A stretch of DNA of 64,000 nucleotides from Lingula anatina (GCF_001039355.2 NW_019774180.1:650696-714695), one strand, 5' to 3'. Counted from the stretch's first letter, positions 44,611 to 61,770 are shown. Numbers and translations: made by a program. The notes: generated by a model from the sequence alone, not told the origin.

Positions 44611-44647
<37 letters not shown>

Positions 44648-46553
44648 TTACGTAGATATTCCCTGAAGCTGCACATACACGGCTATACCAACTTTTCCTA
44701 CAACTTGAGCGCCAGAACTAAGCAAATACCACGTTTCTGGGGATACCATATCTTCCCACATTATCTGTTCATTTAAATTAGAGGAATTTAGCATCAGATG
44801 TGTTAAAAAAAGCACGGCCTTGCTACTTTACAAGCATGCAAATTAAAACACACAGCAAATAAGGCATATATTCATTAACTATGTAAATATTTCAAAGAAA
44901 AGAATAAATGTATAATATTAATGACAACGATACTTTGCACTTACATAATTTGTGATAGCTTCGAAATGCATACTGTAAAGGATATTTCACATACAGCTCA
45001 CCTGGGTCCAAAACCCAACTGTTAGACCGTTGGTGCATAAATCGGTGTCCAATAGACAGCGGCCACTGAAATTTCCAAGTGAAATGTATTGCATGTCACT
45101 CCCGAGCATTTGTATAGCGCATATGAAATCCCCTGTTGAGTTATCTATACGTTCAGTCAAGTAGTATATCTCCGTAGAAGGGTTAGTCTCTGCATGGCGA
45201 TCGCCTATGTTTGCATACACCACGCTGGTATTGCATGCCTGGGGCTCTTCATTCAACGTACAGTTATCCGTCACAGCACATTTCCCGGTCAAGTCCCAGT
45301 AATAATCGGGGGCTGTAAAATGTAATTTTCATCAAATTCAGAAATATGGGATTTTGATAATACAAAAGTGAAAAACTTTCTTAATTTTCATTATTTTAGG
45401 TAAAGATCTGATAAGATGTTGTCTTAAGGCTGAAAACGGGGTGTGTCTCTGAGAAAGATTTAGACAAAAAGATTTAGACAAAAGTAGACAAAATTCATTC
45501 GAACCTCCACCCCAAGAAAGATTGAATTTTTGTAATATTATTTTACAGAATGTGTCTAGGATTTTATAATGCCAGCTCCGTTTCAGACAACAAGCCTTTC
45601 AGTATACTAGCCATTAAAGTGGTAGTTTTGTAAATTGGGATATCTTTGATAATTGAACTTCTGTTGATGCCAAAGTGGGCTAACGAACTATGCTATCTAA
45701 ACGCGGGTATGTGTAGTGGGCTCTTAGTTTTAAGGGTATAATAATCAGGCTAAGAAAAACCTATATCTCATTAAGTAACCGTTATCTAATACTATAATAT
45801 GATGTGAAATGAATTGCAGGGTCCGTTAAGATAAAAAACGTTTGTGGAAATCCCGTCTTCATCCTTAAGACGATCCTATATTTAGTTTATTAAAAAAACA
45901 TTAAAGAGTCATAAATACTTTGATATAAAAAAAAAGAATCTTACATGGTAGATCTGTGTCTGTCACCCCTCCTTTCTGATTTAACGCATCCAACTGTAAG
46001 ACAAACTATCAATTAAAAAGTTTTTGAATCAACCAAACCAAATTGCTGATATTTATCATAAAATCAAGTTTTTAAAGGTAGGTTATCAAACATATTTTCT
46101 TTATATTACCTTGCGGAAATCACAGTTCACCTCTTAAGATTAACTTATCAAACTCTAAAACAGAAAACTATTCATGCAACTTTGAAAAAAATAGCATTTT
46201 TCTTGTTTACATGTTGTCCCTACCGACACAAAAATGCTGCATCCCTCTGAATCTTCCATGTTGTCGGAAGTAGACGTCCGATTTTCCAATCTACACATTG
46301 TACTGAAGTTGGAAGAAACACGACAGAAACTAAAAGCAACGCATCCCGCTGTCTGCAAACATTGCATACTACACTCAAGCTGTGACGGAACAAAAATGGA
46401 GCCAATGTTGCCCTCAGAGAAACGCACATCAGGTGTTTCCAACTTCTCAAAAAACATTTGTTTTTCTCTCTGTGCCCATGTTACATTTCCAGACTGCCAA
46501 AGTGAAAATGCTAGTATGGCAGGGGTAATTGCTGACAACAGGGAACTTTTCAT
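44155..46553 (-). CDS. Secreted PAN/apple plus LamG-like protein, paralogue C (5 exons)
   Basis: Exons in order of translation: 46553-46224, 45993-45945, 45312-45002, 44764-44652, 44506-44155; 384 residues. Exon structure and phases match copy B, including a 49-base linker exon and a 113-base exon 4. The start is the ATG at 46553 (MKSSLLSAITPAILAFSLW, a good signal peptide); an upstream in-frame ATG would put 24 residues before it. The PAN-like domain keeps the cysteine pattern (LECSMQCLQTAGCVAFSFC). Exons 1-4 differ widely from copy B, but the first two thirds of exon 5 is almost identical to copies A and B, after which similarity falls sharply. Secretion and carbohydrate or protein binding are inferred from domains only. 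Confidence 0.86.
44615..44644. repeat. (TC)n microsatellite in intron 4 of paralogue C
   Basis: TC repeat next to the exon 4 donor, at the same place as the TC/AC tracts in copies A and B, so the repeat predates the paralogue split. Confidence 0.9.
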
Positions 46554-47179
46554 GATGGACTGGAATACTGAAATCAGTGAAAACCAGCCCTGTGAGTAGC
46601 CTAAATGCCTGGAATGATTTGCCACAAAGACAAATGTGAAAGACCAGTAAATCGTAAATCACGTTGCTACAGCATTACATAATTTTTAAGAAACAATTGA
46701 CTATTACCAAATAACCCTCAGTTTCAATATAAGCCAAATGCCACTAATGTACCTATTGTCATAGTTCCAATCATTAATATTTCACTCATTACCCCTTTCT
46801 AATACAAACACCCACAGAGATAAGTATCGTAATGGCTTACTCATAAGATTTTTGGTTTCTTCTTTTACTCTGACCAATTGTTTGGGTCTGATGATCAATA
46901 AACTCCCTTTCCATTAACACTCGGCATTATGCAGTTGTGAAACATACAGCAACGAAGGATAAGAAGACTTAACGTAGATTATGGAGAGACTGACCTTGAA
47001 ATTATTATATAACATACATCTTGGTATCATTCATTGGTAAACACAATCTTATTAAAAAGATCAATCTGATCGGAATGCATAGGATTAATGAGTTTCCTGG
47101 TGTTTTTCAACTTGTTTCCACGGCTTGTGAAGCATCAATATACATGTAACCAGTTCCAAACACCGAAAGACCTCATTTG
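46554..47179. other. Upstream region of PAN/LamG-like paralogue C
   Basis: About 600 bases with no supported exon other than a possible upstream start for paralogue C. Confidence 0.5.
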
Positions 47180-47969
47180 CACTGTAAAAACAGTGTTTAG
47201 CATTTAAATACAACAACACACGTTAGACACCTATACGCATTTAGAAATCTGTGTAAATGCTAAACGCGTATAGCTTTTCAAACGTTTCACAGAAGAAAAA
47301 GCTAGACACGTTGGCATTGTTACATGTTTAGCTATGTGTTTAGCTTCACCGGCATATGATTCTATAACAAGTCTATCACAAGCTAAGCACATTGGCTAAG
47401 CACTTCCCCTGCTAAGCGCGTGAGGCTGCTAAACATATGGAGCTGCTATAGGTGTGGAATTCCTTAACGCGTGGAGCTGCTAAACAACATGTTAAGCTTT
47501 TCAAGCTCGTCACAGAAAAAAATGCTTCGCTTTAAAGTAAAAGTGATAGTTGTTTCGTGTCTTTAGTAAACTAGTGAATTTTCCTAACTTGTTTTTCAGA
47601 AATATATTCCAATTAACTTCCTCGCAAGGTCAGCTAACACAAGGATGAATAAGTCCCGCTGTAAAGATGATGGTGTGAATCAACTATGTTGACAGTTCAC
47701 GGTACCCTGTTATAGATAGAGATAGCTATAGCAGTTAAAGGTGACCGTGACTTCGCGCGTGTGTGTGTGAGAGAGAGTGACTGAAACAGTTGAAAACGTT
47801 ACAACCTTAAAGTTAAACAAATACACCCTACATTTATAAGGCGTCAAGCACGTCAAAGCGCGTAACATGTTAATAGGCTAAACGTGCTTAGGTGCTAAAC
47901 GCGCGGAAAAAATGAGACAAAACAGGCGCTTAGAAATGTGTCTCCGAGCTAAACACTGTTTTTACAGTG
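47180..47969. mobile_element. Non-autonomous CACTG-type element with internal GCTAAACGCG-like motifs
   Basis: Perfect inverted ends: CACTGTAAAAACAGTGTTTA at 47180 and its inverted copy ending at 47969. Both flanks show TG, a possible 2-bp duplication. The interior repeats variants of GCTAAACGCG and GCTAAGCACG in both orientations (about 47262, 47408, 47424, 47480, 47877, 47892). Length 790 bp, no transposase frame. Ends and repeated internal motifs suit the CACTA/EnSpm group. Confidence 0.8.
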
Positions 47970-49131
47970 TGTATATAGGACTATACGTGTGTTCACATTT
48001 TTACACCAGTGGTTCCTAATCACTTCGCATAAATCTATGGTTTGTTAGCAAGGGCATTGATTTTATTATAAAGTTATTGTAACGTGCTTTTGGTTTATAA
48101 ACGCAGACTGCATTTTAACTAAAAACAAGAAAGATATTAATGATTGACATATATAAGTACTGTACTGTACCTCTTTAAGTTCAACATAAAAATATTCATG
48201 TCGGATAAACTTTAAATTCTTCAGCGCAACTATTTTCTGCCCGTCATTGCGCCAATATTTGAAAACTATTTGAAAATGTATAAACTATATGCAGGCGAAA
48301 AATCCGATCTTGACCCATGATAATGTCATAACAAGTGTTACAACAATCCTTATTTGATAAATATGAATTTCAAGAGGAATTTCTTAACGCCCATCGTTAT
48401 TTTTCTTCATAAGTAGGTAAACTAAGCCGAAAGCTCTCATCGTCAGCCACTAACAATAGAAATAGTGTGAAAAGTCCAACTGGCTCGATTTAGGCCTATG
48501 GTACAAATACGCCAGTCTGGGAACTAAGGTGCAGCGATTAGTTTTCAAATGGTTTTCAAAAATACGCCAGGGAAGTCACAGAAGAGAATATGAGTGCAGT
48601 AAAATACTTAATGAGATACATGGGGAAATAAATGCAAACAAATGTCAAATATAATTGGAAGAAGTCTGCAATAAAAATAATAGAGATAGAAGGGCATAAG
48701 GTTGTAGTTGCCTTCGGAATAACGATTTGAATATCTTGACTATATTGTAAACCACCAGTGGGTAAGTAAATTATTAAGGTTAAGGTATTTTTGTTATGTT
48801 TCAATGGTAGGAAATACACCAGATGTCGTAAATTAATGCACTTTTGTTGATATCATATTGATTTGCTCGCAAGTTGAAATCGTAACAACAAATCAGCGAC
48901 AAATCGGTTACCTAACCGCCACGACTAAATGTTAACCAGACATGTTGACGATGTTCCACGTTGGTATTGATACTTGGGCGTTGGAGAATTGCTCACGTAG
49001 TAATTAATGAACCCATTGAAAACTACGCAATCAACAGGAGTCAGATGAGCCAATGAACAACAACACCACATTAAAATGGCATCGGAGATGATGTTAAATT
49101 TTATCTTGACTCTCCAGGTGCTATTAGATCG

Positions 49132-49209
49132 AAATGATTGTTGAAAATAGGAGCGCTTTTCTAAACAGATAAATGATTGTTGAAAATAGGAGCGCTTTTC
49201 TAAACAGAT
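49132..49209. repeat. Two exact tandem copies of a 39-bp unit
   Basis: Units 49132-49170 and 49171-49209 are identical (starting AAATGATTGTTGAAAATAGG, ending CTAAACAGAT). Perfect identity suggests a recent slip or an assembly duplication. Confidence 0.95.
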
Positions 49210-50329
49210 AAATGTTTAATTCGTGGTTAAGGAGGCATTGCCTCATTTTTGCCTCATTCTTTTCTTATTTCAATAATAAAACATAACGGTTGTTGACACC
49301 GGTAAAAAAGTTTGCTGTTTTTCTTTGGCCTCTGACTTCTGAGAGGCAGGCTGATACCAAGGTTTTGAGAACCCAATTTATTTTTTTTCACGAACAGTAA
49401 TGAAAAACAAAAACACATAAAACAATAATACGCAGAAGACTGACAAATGTGACTATAATTCCACGAAACATGCAACCACTATCGTTAGCTCAAGGACGCT
49501 CTTACGGCAATGGAAATCCTGCTTTATTATTCCACTTCATTTAGGTACTTGGACAATTTTAAGGTCTGCTACTTCATTGTCAGAATTTCCTTGATGCAGT
49601 TCCTGTCTCCCACAGTAAGTCATTAAAGCAGTATATATCCAATGTGCATTGTGTATCTGAAGAGAATGATTATTTGTTTCCATGTCGCAGCTGGCATCGA
49701 TTTATAACAGATTTGCAACAAAGACCTGTCGCTGCATGAACATTGAACATCGAGTTATTATTAAGATCACCGTAGCTTTGAATAATGAAGTGAGCACTGG
49801 CTCGCAAGTAGTCTTTTTTCGTTTCGGGTTGACGCACACTCGATTTTTTTAATTGGCAGGCAATGTGAATTTCTGACTGGAGCGAAAATTTTTATCTTGT
49901 CAGCTTATCGATTTCTTCTCCTTCCTTTCATCATTATTGTTATTCAGTGGTTTCATTTTCTAAAATGAAATAAAATAGAATAAAATAAAAGATTCAAGTT
50001 AGTCACGTTTGGAGTAACACTGTATATTTGATAGTTTGAGATTTTAAGACTCTGGGTTTCTTCATGTGAATAGTACGGAGAACAATAAATATATAAAACA
50101 CTGCAGATTCAATTTTTTTCGACATAAATGTCAGATGAAGCAAAAAGTGAAAGGAATGAAAGATTCCGACACTTCCTTTACTATTAAGGCATGGATTTGT
50201 CCATTAAATGAAATCAATAGCTAAGTTGGTTAATAAAGTCAAGAAACGCCGTTACACTAAGGTGTCAAAATGTCAGATAAACCATAAAGGCCCATGTCTT
50301 CGTGATTAATGGGTGTTTCCCTCGTAAAC

Positions 50330-50519
50330 TTATTTAATGACTACCTCGAGATTGAATACCCTCCGATGAATCTGTGACTGCTCTATGCTCATTGAACACG
50401 CAGGATTGTCATCTACTATGAACTGAATGCTGTCCTCTTCTTCATCAAACTTGCGCCTTATCGGAATATAAAGAATATGAACAATGTACCCAACATTACC
50501 AATGGTAACCACAAACCTT
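50330..50519 (-). other. Possible terminal exon of an unrecognised gene
   Basis: Read on the minus strand after a TTTAAG acceptor-like site at about 50520, the frame gives FVVTIGNVGYIVHILYIPIR, a hydrophobic segment, then an acidic and polar tail (KFDEEEDSIQF) and a stop at 50330. Composition looks coding and membrane-like, but no family is recognised and no partner exon was found in the window. Confidence 0.2.
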
Positions 50520-51523
50520 AAACACGAAAAACAGGTATTGACAAAGATATTCTGCAAATATTTTGACACAAACAGAAAATGGAACAATACCCCGTATGAA
50601 ATGTCAGCCCCGTAAAATGACGGACACATTCATAATTGAGGAACTGCGCTTGTCATTAATCATTAAAGTCTCTGGAGTTTGCCATGATTTAGAACCAAAA
50701 GAGTCAATAATGACCCTTAAAGGGAAAGCGACACTGGTGCTTTTATTTTTTCACTCTATGTCGGATCGGACTTGAAATGTCAAGCCAGAGCCAAAGGAAA
50801 TACTGTTGAAAACCGTGAGATAGAAATGGCATAGTGCGCACCTGGTAAGTAAATTAATGCTAAGGTGTTCGTCGTATATTGCCTAATTCAATAACGTACT
50901 TTACACTTGGCAGGGCACATAACTACAAGTGTACTTCTTCATTTAACATATTTTGATTGAATGAAATTTTGTTTAGAGCATAATTTCTGTCGTAGTCGTT
51001 TCTTCAGAATAGTGTTTTACATGTACGATGTACGTGAAAAAAGTAATATAAGGCATTAAAAGGTAAACCGTTTACGTTGAATATGAACTGTCATATGTAT
51101 GTCTGGGCGTTTGAGGTGTCAATTTTAAGCAGTGCTTATTCCAAAATTGTATCAAATGTTTGTGAACTCATAAACCAATTTTGAAAATGTGATTGTAGCT
51201 GTGATAAATACAGATTCATTGCCTGCTGGAATAAAGAACTGGAATCAACTGAGTCCAACGGTAATTAGAAGATACAAGATGCCACCGTCATTAGCACCGT
51301 GAAAAACATCTTTTTATATCAATGCCGATTGACCAAAGAGGAAAAGAAGACACGGTCGTCATTTCCTGTTAATTACATTCATTAGGTTAATTCGGGATGA
51401 CCCCTGTTCGATTGATTATTATTATCGCGGGTGATGAATGTTTTTATTATTTATCAGAACAGTTCCTGACAAAGTATTAAAGAAATGGCAAAACTTAATG
51501 TGTGAAGCATCAATGACTTTGAG

Positions 51524-51530
51524 TATAAAA
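51524..51530 (+). promoter_or_regulatory. Candidate TATA box of the GPCR gene
   Basis: TATAAAA in GAGTATAAAAGC, about 150 bases upstream of the start codon, leaves room for a short 5' UTR. A possible acceptor (T-run then AG at about 51625) allows a 5' UTR intron. Confidence 0.45.
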
Positions 51531-51675
51531 GCAAGAAACTGTTCGCCCTGTACCACACCAGAGCCTGGCAAAGCAAAAACTCCACGCGTTTTAGCCTAAT
51601 TGACGTATTTTTCTATTTTTTTTAGAAATATACGAAGGAAATACCTCCATATAAGATTCAAAGAAGATTGCAAGC

Positions 51676-52845
51676 ATGTCTAACTACACCTACATCAACG
51701 CATCAACTGTCGCTGAAGACCCTCATGCTGAAGACGACTTCGTAAGAGCAATCCAAAGAGTCACTGCTACGTTGTACGAAACATTCCCAATTGTTTTTCT
51801 GATATTTGGGACTTTGGGCAATACTTTGAGCTTTGCCGTGCTAACAAGAAAAACGATGCGCAAGAACTCAACCACTTTGTACTTGGCAGTTTTGGCAGTC
51901 ACCGACTTGGCTGTCCTGTGGCTGGGCTTGACCAGACATGCCGCCATTGCCTTTCAGAACAAAGACGTGAGATTGCTGCACTCCTCTCTTTGCAAATTGC
52001 AACGATTTTTCTTGTACTTTAGTTTAGACTATTCAGCGTGGATTCTAGTCGCTGTAACAGCGGAAAGGTGTTTTTCAGTGTACTTTCCACTGAAAAGCCT
52101 TACTACATGCACCCGAAAACGTGCTGCAATTGCTCTTGCTTGCATAGCAACGGCTATGGCTCTGAAAAACGCCCATGTTTTTCTGAGTCGTGGACTGCAA
52201 TTTGCCACAGATGGTGACGGGAAAACGATCCTCGTGAGTGTGTGTGGCTACCCCTCGCCAGGGTATAAATTCTTTTGGAGCTATGTTCTGCCCTGGATCG
52301 TGTTTTTGGTCTATGCTTTGGGCCCATTCCTAGTTATACTCGTTCATAACCTACTGATCATAAGAAAGGTAATCCAGCTTCGCAAAAAAAGAGAAACTAT
52401 GATCGCAAACAGTGGGAGTGTAAACTCGGATCCAACTCCTGCTGCTGTCATCGCGACATCTTCCAGAGACGATGGGCCAAATTCTCAAGAAACAGCAGGC
52501 ACTCCCGGAACATCAAACAACATAGCTGCGCCAAGTAATGAAGGTTCATCTTATCAAAAGCGAGTCACCCAGATGACCGTCATGTTAGTGACTGTTTCCA
52601 TCACTTTTCTTGTTCTCGCCACCCCAAGCTTTCTTCATGGTATTGTCAGCCCGCACTGGTACCGTGCTATTGAAACCGATTACGACAAGGCAGTGTTTGG
52701 TTTGATCAGAATAATAGTGTTGATGCTCAACTATCTTAATCATTCGGTTAACTTTATTTTGTACTGTATTAGCGGAAAGCAATTTCGACTGAATTTTTTA
52801 AAGTTAGTTTGTAGAAAGAATAAGGTAGGACCACTTGCACAATAA
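51676..52845 (+). CDS. Class A (rhodopsin-family) G protein-coupled receptor, single exon
   Basis: Intact 389-residue frame. N-terminal glycosylation sites at N3 and N8. Seven helices: TM1 about 34-57 with GN at 48-49; TM2 with D77; TM3 with C106, paired with C190 in loop 2; ERC at 130-132 in place of DRY; TM5 about 201-229; TM6 about 298-322 with ATP in place of CWxP; TM7 with NHSVNFILYC in place of the NPxxY box. The third inner loop (about 231-297) is long, Ser/Thr/Pro-rich and probably a site of phosphorylation and arrestin control. The TM7 pattern and ERC are common in invertebrate neuropeptide receptors, so a peptide ligand is the best guess; no subtype is assigned. It acts at the plasma membrane. 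Confidence 0.95.
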   Translation: MSNYTYINASTVAEDPHAEDDFVRAIQRVTATLYETFPIVFLIFGTLGNTLSFAVLTRKTMRKNSTTLYLAVLAVTDLAVLWLGLTRHAAIAFQNKDVRLLHSSLCKLQRFFLYFSLDYSAWILVAVTAERCFSVYFPLKSLTTCTRKRAAIALACIATAMALKNAHVFLSRGLQFATDGDGKTILVSVCGYPSPGYKFFWSYVLPWIVFLVYALGPFLVILVHNLLIIRKVIQLRKKRETMIANSGSVNSDPTPAAVIATSSRDDGPNSQETAGTPGTSNNIAAPSNEGSSYQKRVTQMTVMLVTVSITFLVLATPSFLHGIVSPHWYRAIETDYDKAVFGLIRIIVLMLNYLNHSVNFILYCISGKQFRLNFLKLVCRKNKVGPLAQ

Positions 52846-53458
52846 CTGAACTTAATGAATGGAACATGACACTAAATAAACTATTTTAGATACATGGATA
52901 ATAGTTTAAGCAATGGATATCCGACAAAATTGTAAATTTTAAATCAGCCCACCAGGTGAAATATTTTTGTGCTCTGGGTATTTTTAGACCTAGTAAAAGC
53001 TTATATAAAATGCATTGGTTTTGAATTTGACTTTGAGGTAGGGATAGGACTAAAGAGATTTTTTTGTTAAGATAACCGTACTTTTGTCAACCATCCACTT
53101 GATCTGAACAAAAAGTGATGACGATTGCCAAATATTAGTAAACTAAAGATAGTGCCTAGAATCTTGGTTTAAACTCTTTTATTCACTGGTATAAACATTG
53201 TTATAAAAGCTATATGAGAGAGGAATTTTCTTTTAAGGATTGAAGAAGGGCAAATAGTTAAAGCAGGGGATATTTAATAATAAATGTAAATGTATTCATT
53301 ATGGTAATTATTTAATAATTGGAGTATGGGTATTTTCTGTTACATATTGCTTTGAAATCAATTTTTGTAAAAAAAAAAAGTAATGGTAGATCAGTACAGA
53401 AAAATGTAAAGCTTGCCTTGCTTAAAGTGCCATTTACAGATAAGACCACAAGTCGTTA

Positions 53459-53464
53459 CTCTCT

Positions 53465-53500
<36 letters not shown>

Positions 53501-53516
53501 GCGCGCGCGCGCGCGT
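53459..53516. repeat. (TC)n(AC)n(GC)n compound microsatellite
   Basis: TC, AC and GC dinucleotide tracts follow each other directly. Confidence 0.95.
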
Positions 53517-54930
53517 AACACAAAATATAGATGTTTTGATCGGTTTTGAAACCCTTTTTTGTTAACACCATCAGTGTCGTGTGCATGCTTAAATAACATG
53601 TACTATGTAGTTATAAATTTAGCCCAACAGACAGGTATAAGCAGATTCGAGCGTCTGGTTAATTCCATTCTTAAAGAGTACATCGTTACGAAATAGTGTT
53701 CCTGTGCTGCTACCATTAATTTTTGACATAAAAAGTGCTTTAAATCCAAAAGACATATTTTAAATAAACATTTGGTGTTTATATACAGTTTATATACACA
53801 CTCAGTCAAGTAAATTGTGTGGAATGTTCAAAATGTATCACATACTAGTATCGGCATGCTTGTTTTTTTAAAGGCTGCAAATATTATTATGTTTGGTGTC
53901 TTTATAATCAGAAAATGATTATTAATGATATAGTTTAGTGATATGTCTGATTAGTTTTTCTTGAGATTTATTTGAAATCTAATGTTGTCTTAATTCTACT
54001 CAATAGAAGACTACAACAATAAATCAATAAACTTATTTAAGGAAAATATGTTTTAAAAAGCCATGCCAGAGAATTAGTTTGGTAAAAAGGGATTTAATTT
54101 TAGTAATAAATTTTTTTAAAAAATGAAAACGTGGGTGCTCTTGCTTCCTACAAAACAATGTCAACTCAAACGCGGGATCACATAGCGGTAAAGAAAAAGA
54201 TGATATATTGATGCTCCATTACTGTCGTCAAGACATTCACCTTCATTATTTCCTCATTATATCAACCAGATGAAAAAACGACGTTCGTTAATGTCCTGGA
54301 AAGAGCCATTAGTCTTCGCGCGTCACACAAAAATTCTTATAGAGAAGGTTGAATAAGCATCTAATGAACCATTACCGCCAGGTTCATTAGAGGGCGTGAT
54401 TGCACATTCGCGAGTGTGTCCAAGCACGTGCTTGTTTGCATGTGCGTGATCGGGTCCAAAATTTGTTTGTGAACTTCTAAACCGATATTTGTCATCAAAT
54501 ATGTGTGTGGGGTTGTAAGTGTCAAAATCATTCAGTGCATAATTTTAAGTATAAGTTAACGTTTTAAGTTAGACTATCAGTGCAAAAATAAAATGTTCTT
54601 TGGTTCCATAAGACATTTTACTTTCATTAAAACCTCAAAATATCCACCAGGCCACCAGGAAAGAGCCATTATACAAAAATTCTAATCGAGAAGGTTTTGC
54701 CTGACTGGCAGTGGAAAAAACGCCCCTTGTTGTCAAAGAAAATGTAATACAGAAATGATTCGTAACTAATTTGTTTCAGCTAAAACAGCGTACCCTTTCT
54801 ATCATGGTTAGTAAATATCAGTGTGATTTTGTCAAATAAATCTGCCTTATTCTTAGAGTTATCCTTAAACCAGGGAATTTTTCTAATTATAAAATACACA
54901 CATTCTCAAGTGCACAAATACACACAAAAC

Positions 54931-54933
<3 letters not shown>

Positions 54934-54970
<37 letters not shown>
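54934..54970. repeat. (GA)n microsatellite
   Basis: Uninterrupted GA repeat of about 37 bases. Confidence 0.95.
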
Positions 54971-54974
<4 letters not shown>

Positions 54975-55773
54975 ACGGGGATGCATTCATCTCCCCTTAA
55001 CAAATTATGTAAATAGCAAAAGGTAAATCGCGTTTTTCTATTGAATTCGTCTATTAATGGGTTTAAATTACCATTATTCATTAAATATTCTCTGTAAAGC
55101 TGTTTATCTCAAGCGAAACAAAGTGCATATATTTCCTGTTGGTGTGCAAATTCCACATTTGTCAAAATCTGTCATAAATACATAGTAAGGTAAAGTTCAA
55201 AATAAAACAATTTTGAAAAAGTACAAATAATTGAAATATGGATTTATTCTCTGTTTAAAGGTTTTCATCGTTGGAAACCATATGCCTAGGTTAATTTTTT
55301 TTGTGCCTTTAAGCATGCTTACTAGTATACTAATACAGTGCTAGGTGAAAGAAAAGCTTCACCTATAAGTTGAACACATACTGTAACAAAACAGACGGTG
55401 ATATCTCCGTGCAAACATTAAAATTGTATGGCGTGGAAGACGAAGTAAAAACAAATTTTGGCCTCAGATATGCGGACATTCATATCTTGAGACTGATTTC
55501 CAGGAGTGAAGAACTGAAGAGTACCTGTCAATGTGAAGAAGAAGCTAATCACATACAAGAGTGTTTGAACGACTGAAGTTCCTCTCAAACTGATTAAAGT
55601 AAAAAAAATTACATGTACATGGAATAAATGAATTGTCCTAATAGCACACCTGGTTCAAAATTGCTTTGGCATTACTTGATCTTTGATTTGTCCCTCAGAC
55701 TGATAACAGGTGGCATAGAGAAAAGGCGTTTTCTTAAGAAAAATGAACGCTGGTCATTTAAATGGTCACAAAA

Positions 55774-60382
<4,609 letters not shown>

Positions 60383-61198
60383 CTTAAAGTTAAAAGTCAA
60401 TCTATTAGACGATCTAGATCAGAAGATTTGGACCTATTTATATGATGTTGACATTTTCCAGAAAACTGAAAATAGGATTTTTAAAACTTGCAGTTTTAAA
60501 TACATTTCAATCACATATTACATAAACACATAAGCTCTACTTGACTGAATTTACCAAAACCGCAACATTCAAAGAATGTCACATTCAAAATTTAAAAAAA
60601 ATGTTTATTATCTAGTTCAAGTACAGGCCTAAGCCATCATCTCACCACACACATACCTTGTCGGTTCAGTGTCCACAGTGTCACTGTTTTTTGAAGTCTC
60701 CTGAGTTCACTATAAGTTGTAAACCGTGATATTAAAGGGTGCTACTTGTATCTTACATTTCCTCACATGACTATTGTGACACTGTTATCGAAGTGCAAAG
60801 GACGCCCTTTGAGATATTGGTTATCGGGCCATACCTCGACTCTTTGCACTATCTAGAAATTAGGTGATAAGAAATAGGTAGAAAACGTTCTCATAGGCTG
60901 ACACTGCGATGCGCTTGCCATGATTCTACGTACAGGTCAAACCAGAAATAGGGGATACTCTCGTGGCATCACGATGACGTTTCGTCCCATTTGTCCGTGC
61001 CAAGACGCCCTGCAATGGGTGTAAGGGGTGGGGGTACTTTACATGGTGATGGGTATATGTAACACAAAACCAAGGTCGTTTGCTTGGATTTAAGGATATA
61101 TCATAGTTGATGCAAGATTTATTAAAATCTCATAGTAAGTATTTTAAACAGAGCCCCTGGGTTGACAAGTTTGAACTCTGTTGAACTACATACACTAT

Positions 61199-61222
61199 AA
61201 TACAATACAATACAATACAATA
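61199..61222. repeat. Tandem ACAAT repeat
   Basis: About four to five copies of ACAAT in a row. Confidence 0.9.
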
Positions 61223-61770
61223 GGCTACAGTTTATTTCATGTCGGAAAGAATGAAAGTACAAACATTTGCTGAGTAGCTATTCACCGACAGAATAAGTTA
61301 GATAATGATACAATGTTTACTACTACTATTTCTAACTACTTCTATTGATTAAAATTACTACAGGAAAATAAGGCCTATCAGCTGGCATACTAGTAGTATG
61401 ATACGTGATTATAGCTGGTAATTAATTAAGTTTACATTGAGACATCATCATTTCAGTTTAAATATATCATTATCCATATGCTGAATATGCAGAGTTTACT
61501 TGGAGCGTCCAGATATGATGAGAGTTTTCTTAATCATGATACATTTAACTGGCAGGCACTTTTCTTGAAAAGTTCATATAAATGCTTATCAAAGGTGAGC
61601 TGTGAGTCAAAATATACATGTATTCATTTTTCCATCAGTTTTCTAGATGTCATCTTGTTCTTCGTATAACTTTACTTTTTTAAATGTCTTAATCCACTAT
61701 TAATCTACCGTTTGATAGACCAACGCCTGAGCAGCAAACCGCTACTGAGCTGCATTTATTGTAGGACCTG

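Larger units (their letters stand above)
47970..51523. other. Long gene-poor region
   Basis: About 3.5 kb with a 39-bp tandem duplication at 49132-49209 and no firmly supported exon. One open stretch on the minus strand (50330 to about 50519) has exon-like composition and is treated separately. Confidence 0.5.
52846..55773. other. Intergenic region between GPCR and cathepsin L
   Basis: About 2.9 kb with two microsatellites and a short repeated phrase (GGAAAGAGCCATTA ... ACAAAAATTCT ... GAGAAGGTT) near 54298 and again near 54658. No exon is supported. Confidence 0.55.

Noticed and set aside
46234-46599. 121-residue plus-strand frame
   Set aside because: Shadow of PAN exon 1 of paralogue C, which has a signal peptide and cysteine pattern on the minus strand.
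55370-55576. 68-residue plus frame with TCQCEEEANH
   Set aside because: Plausible composition but no ATG start, no splice partners and no recognised family.
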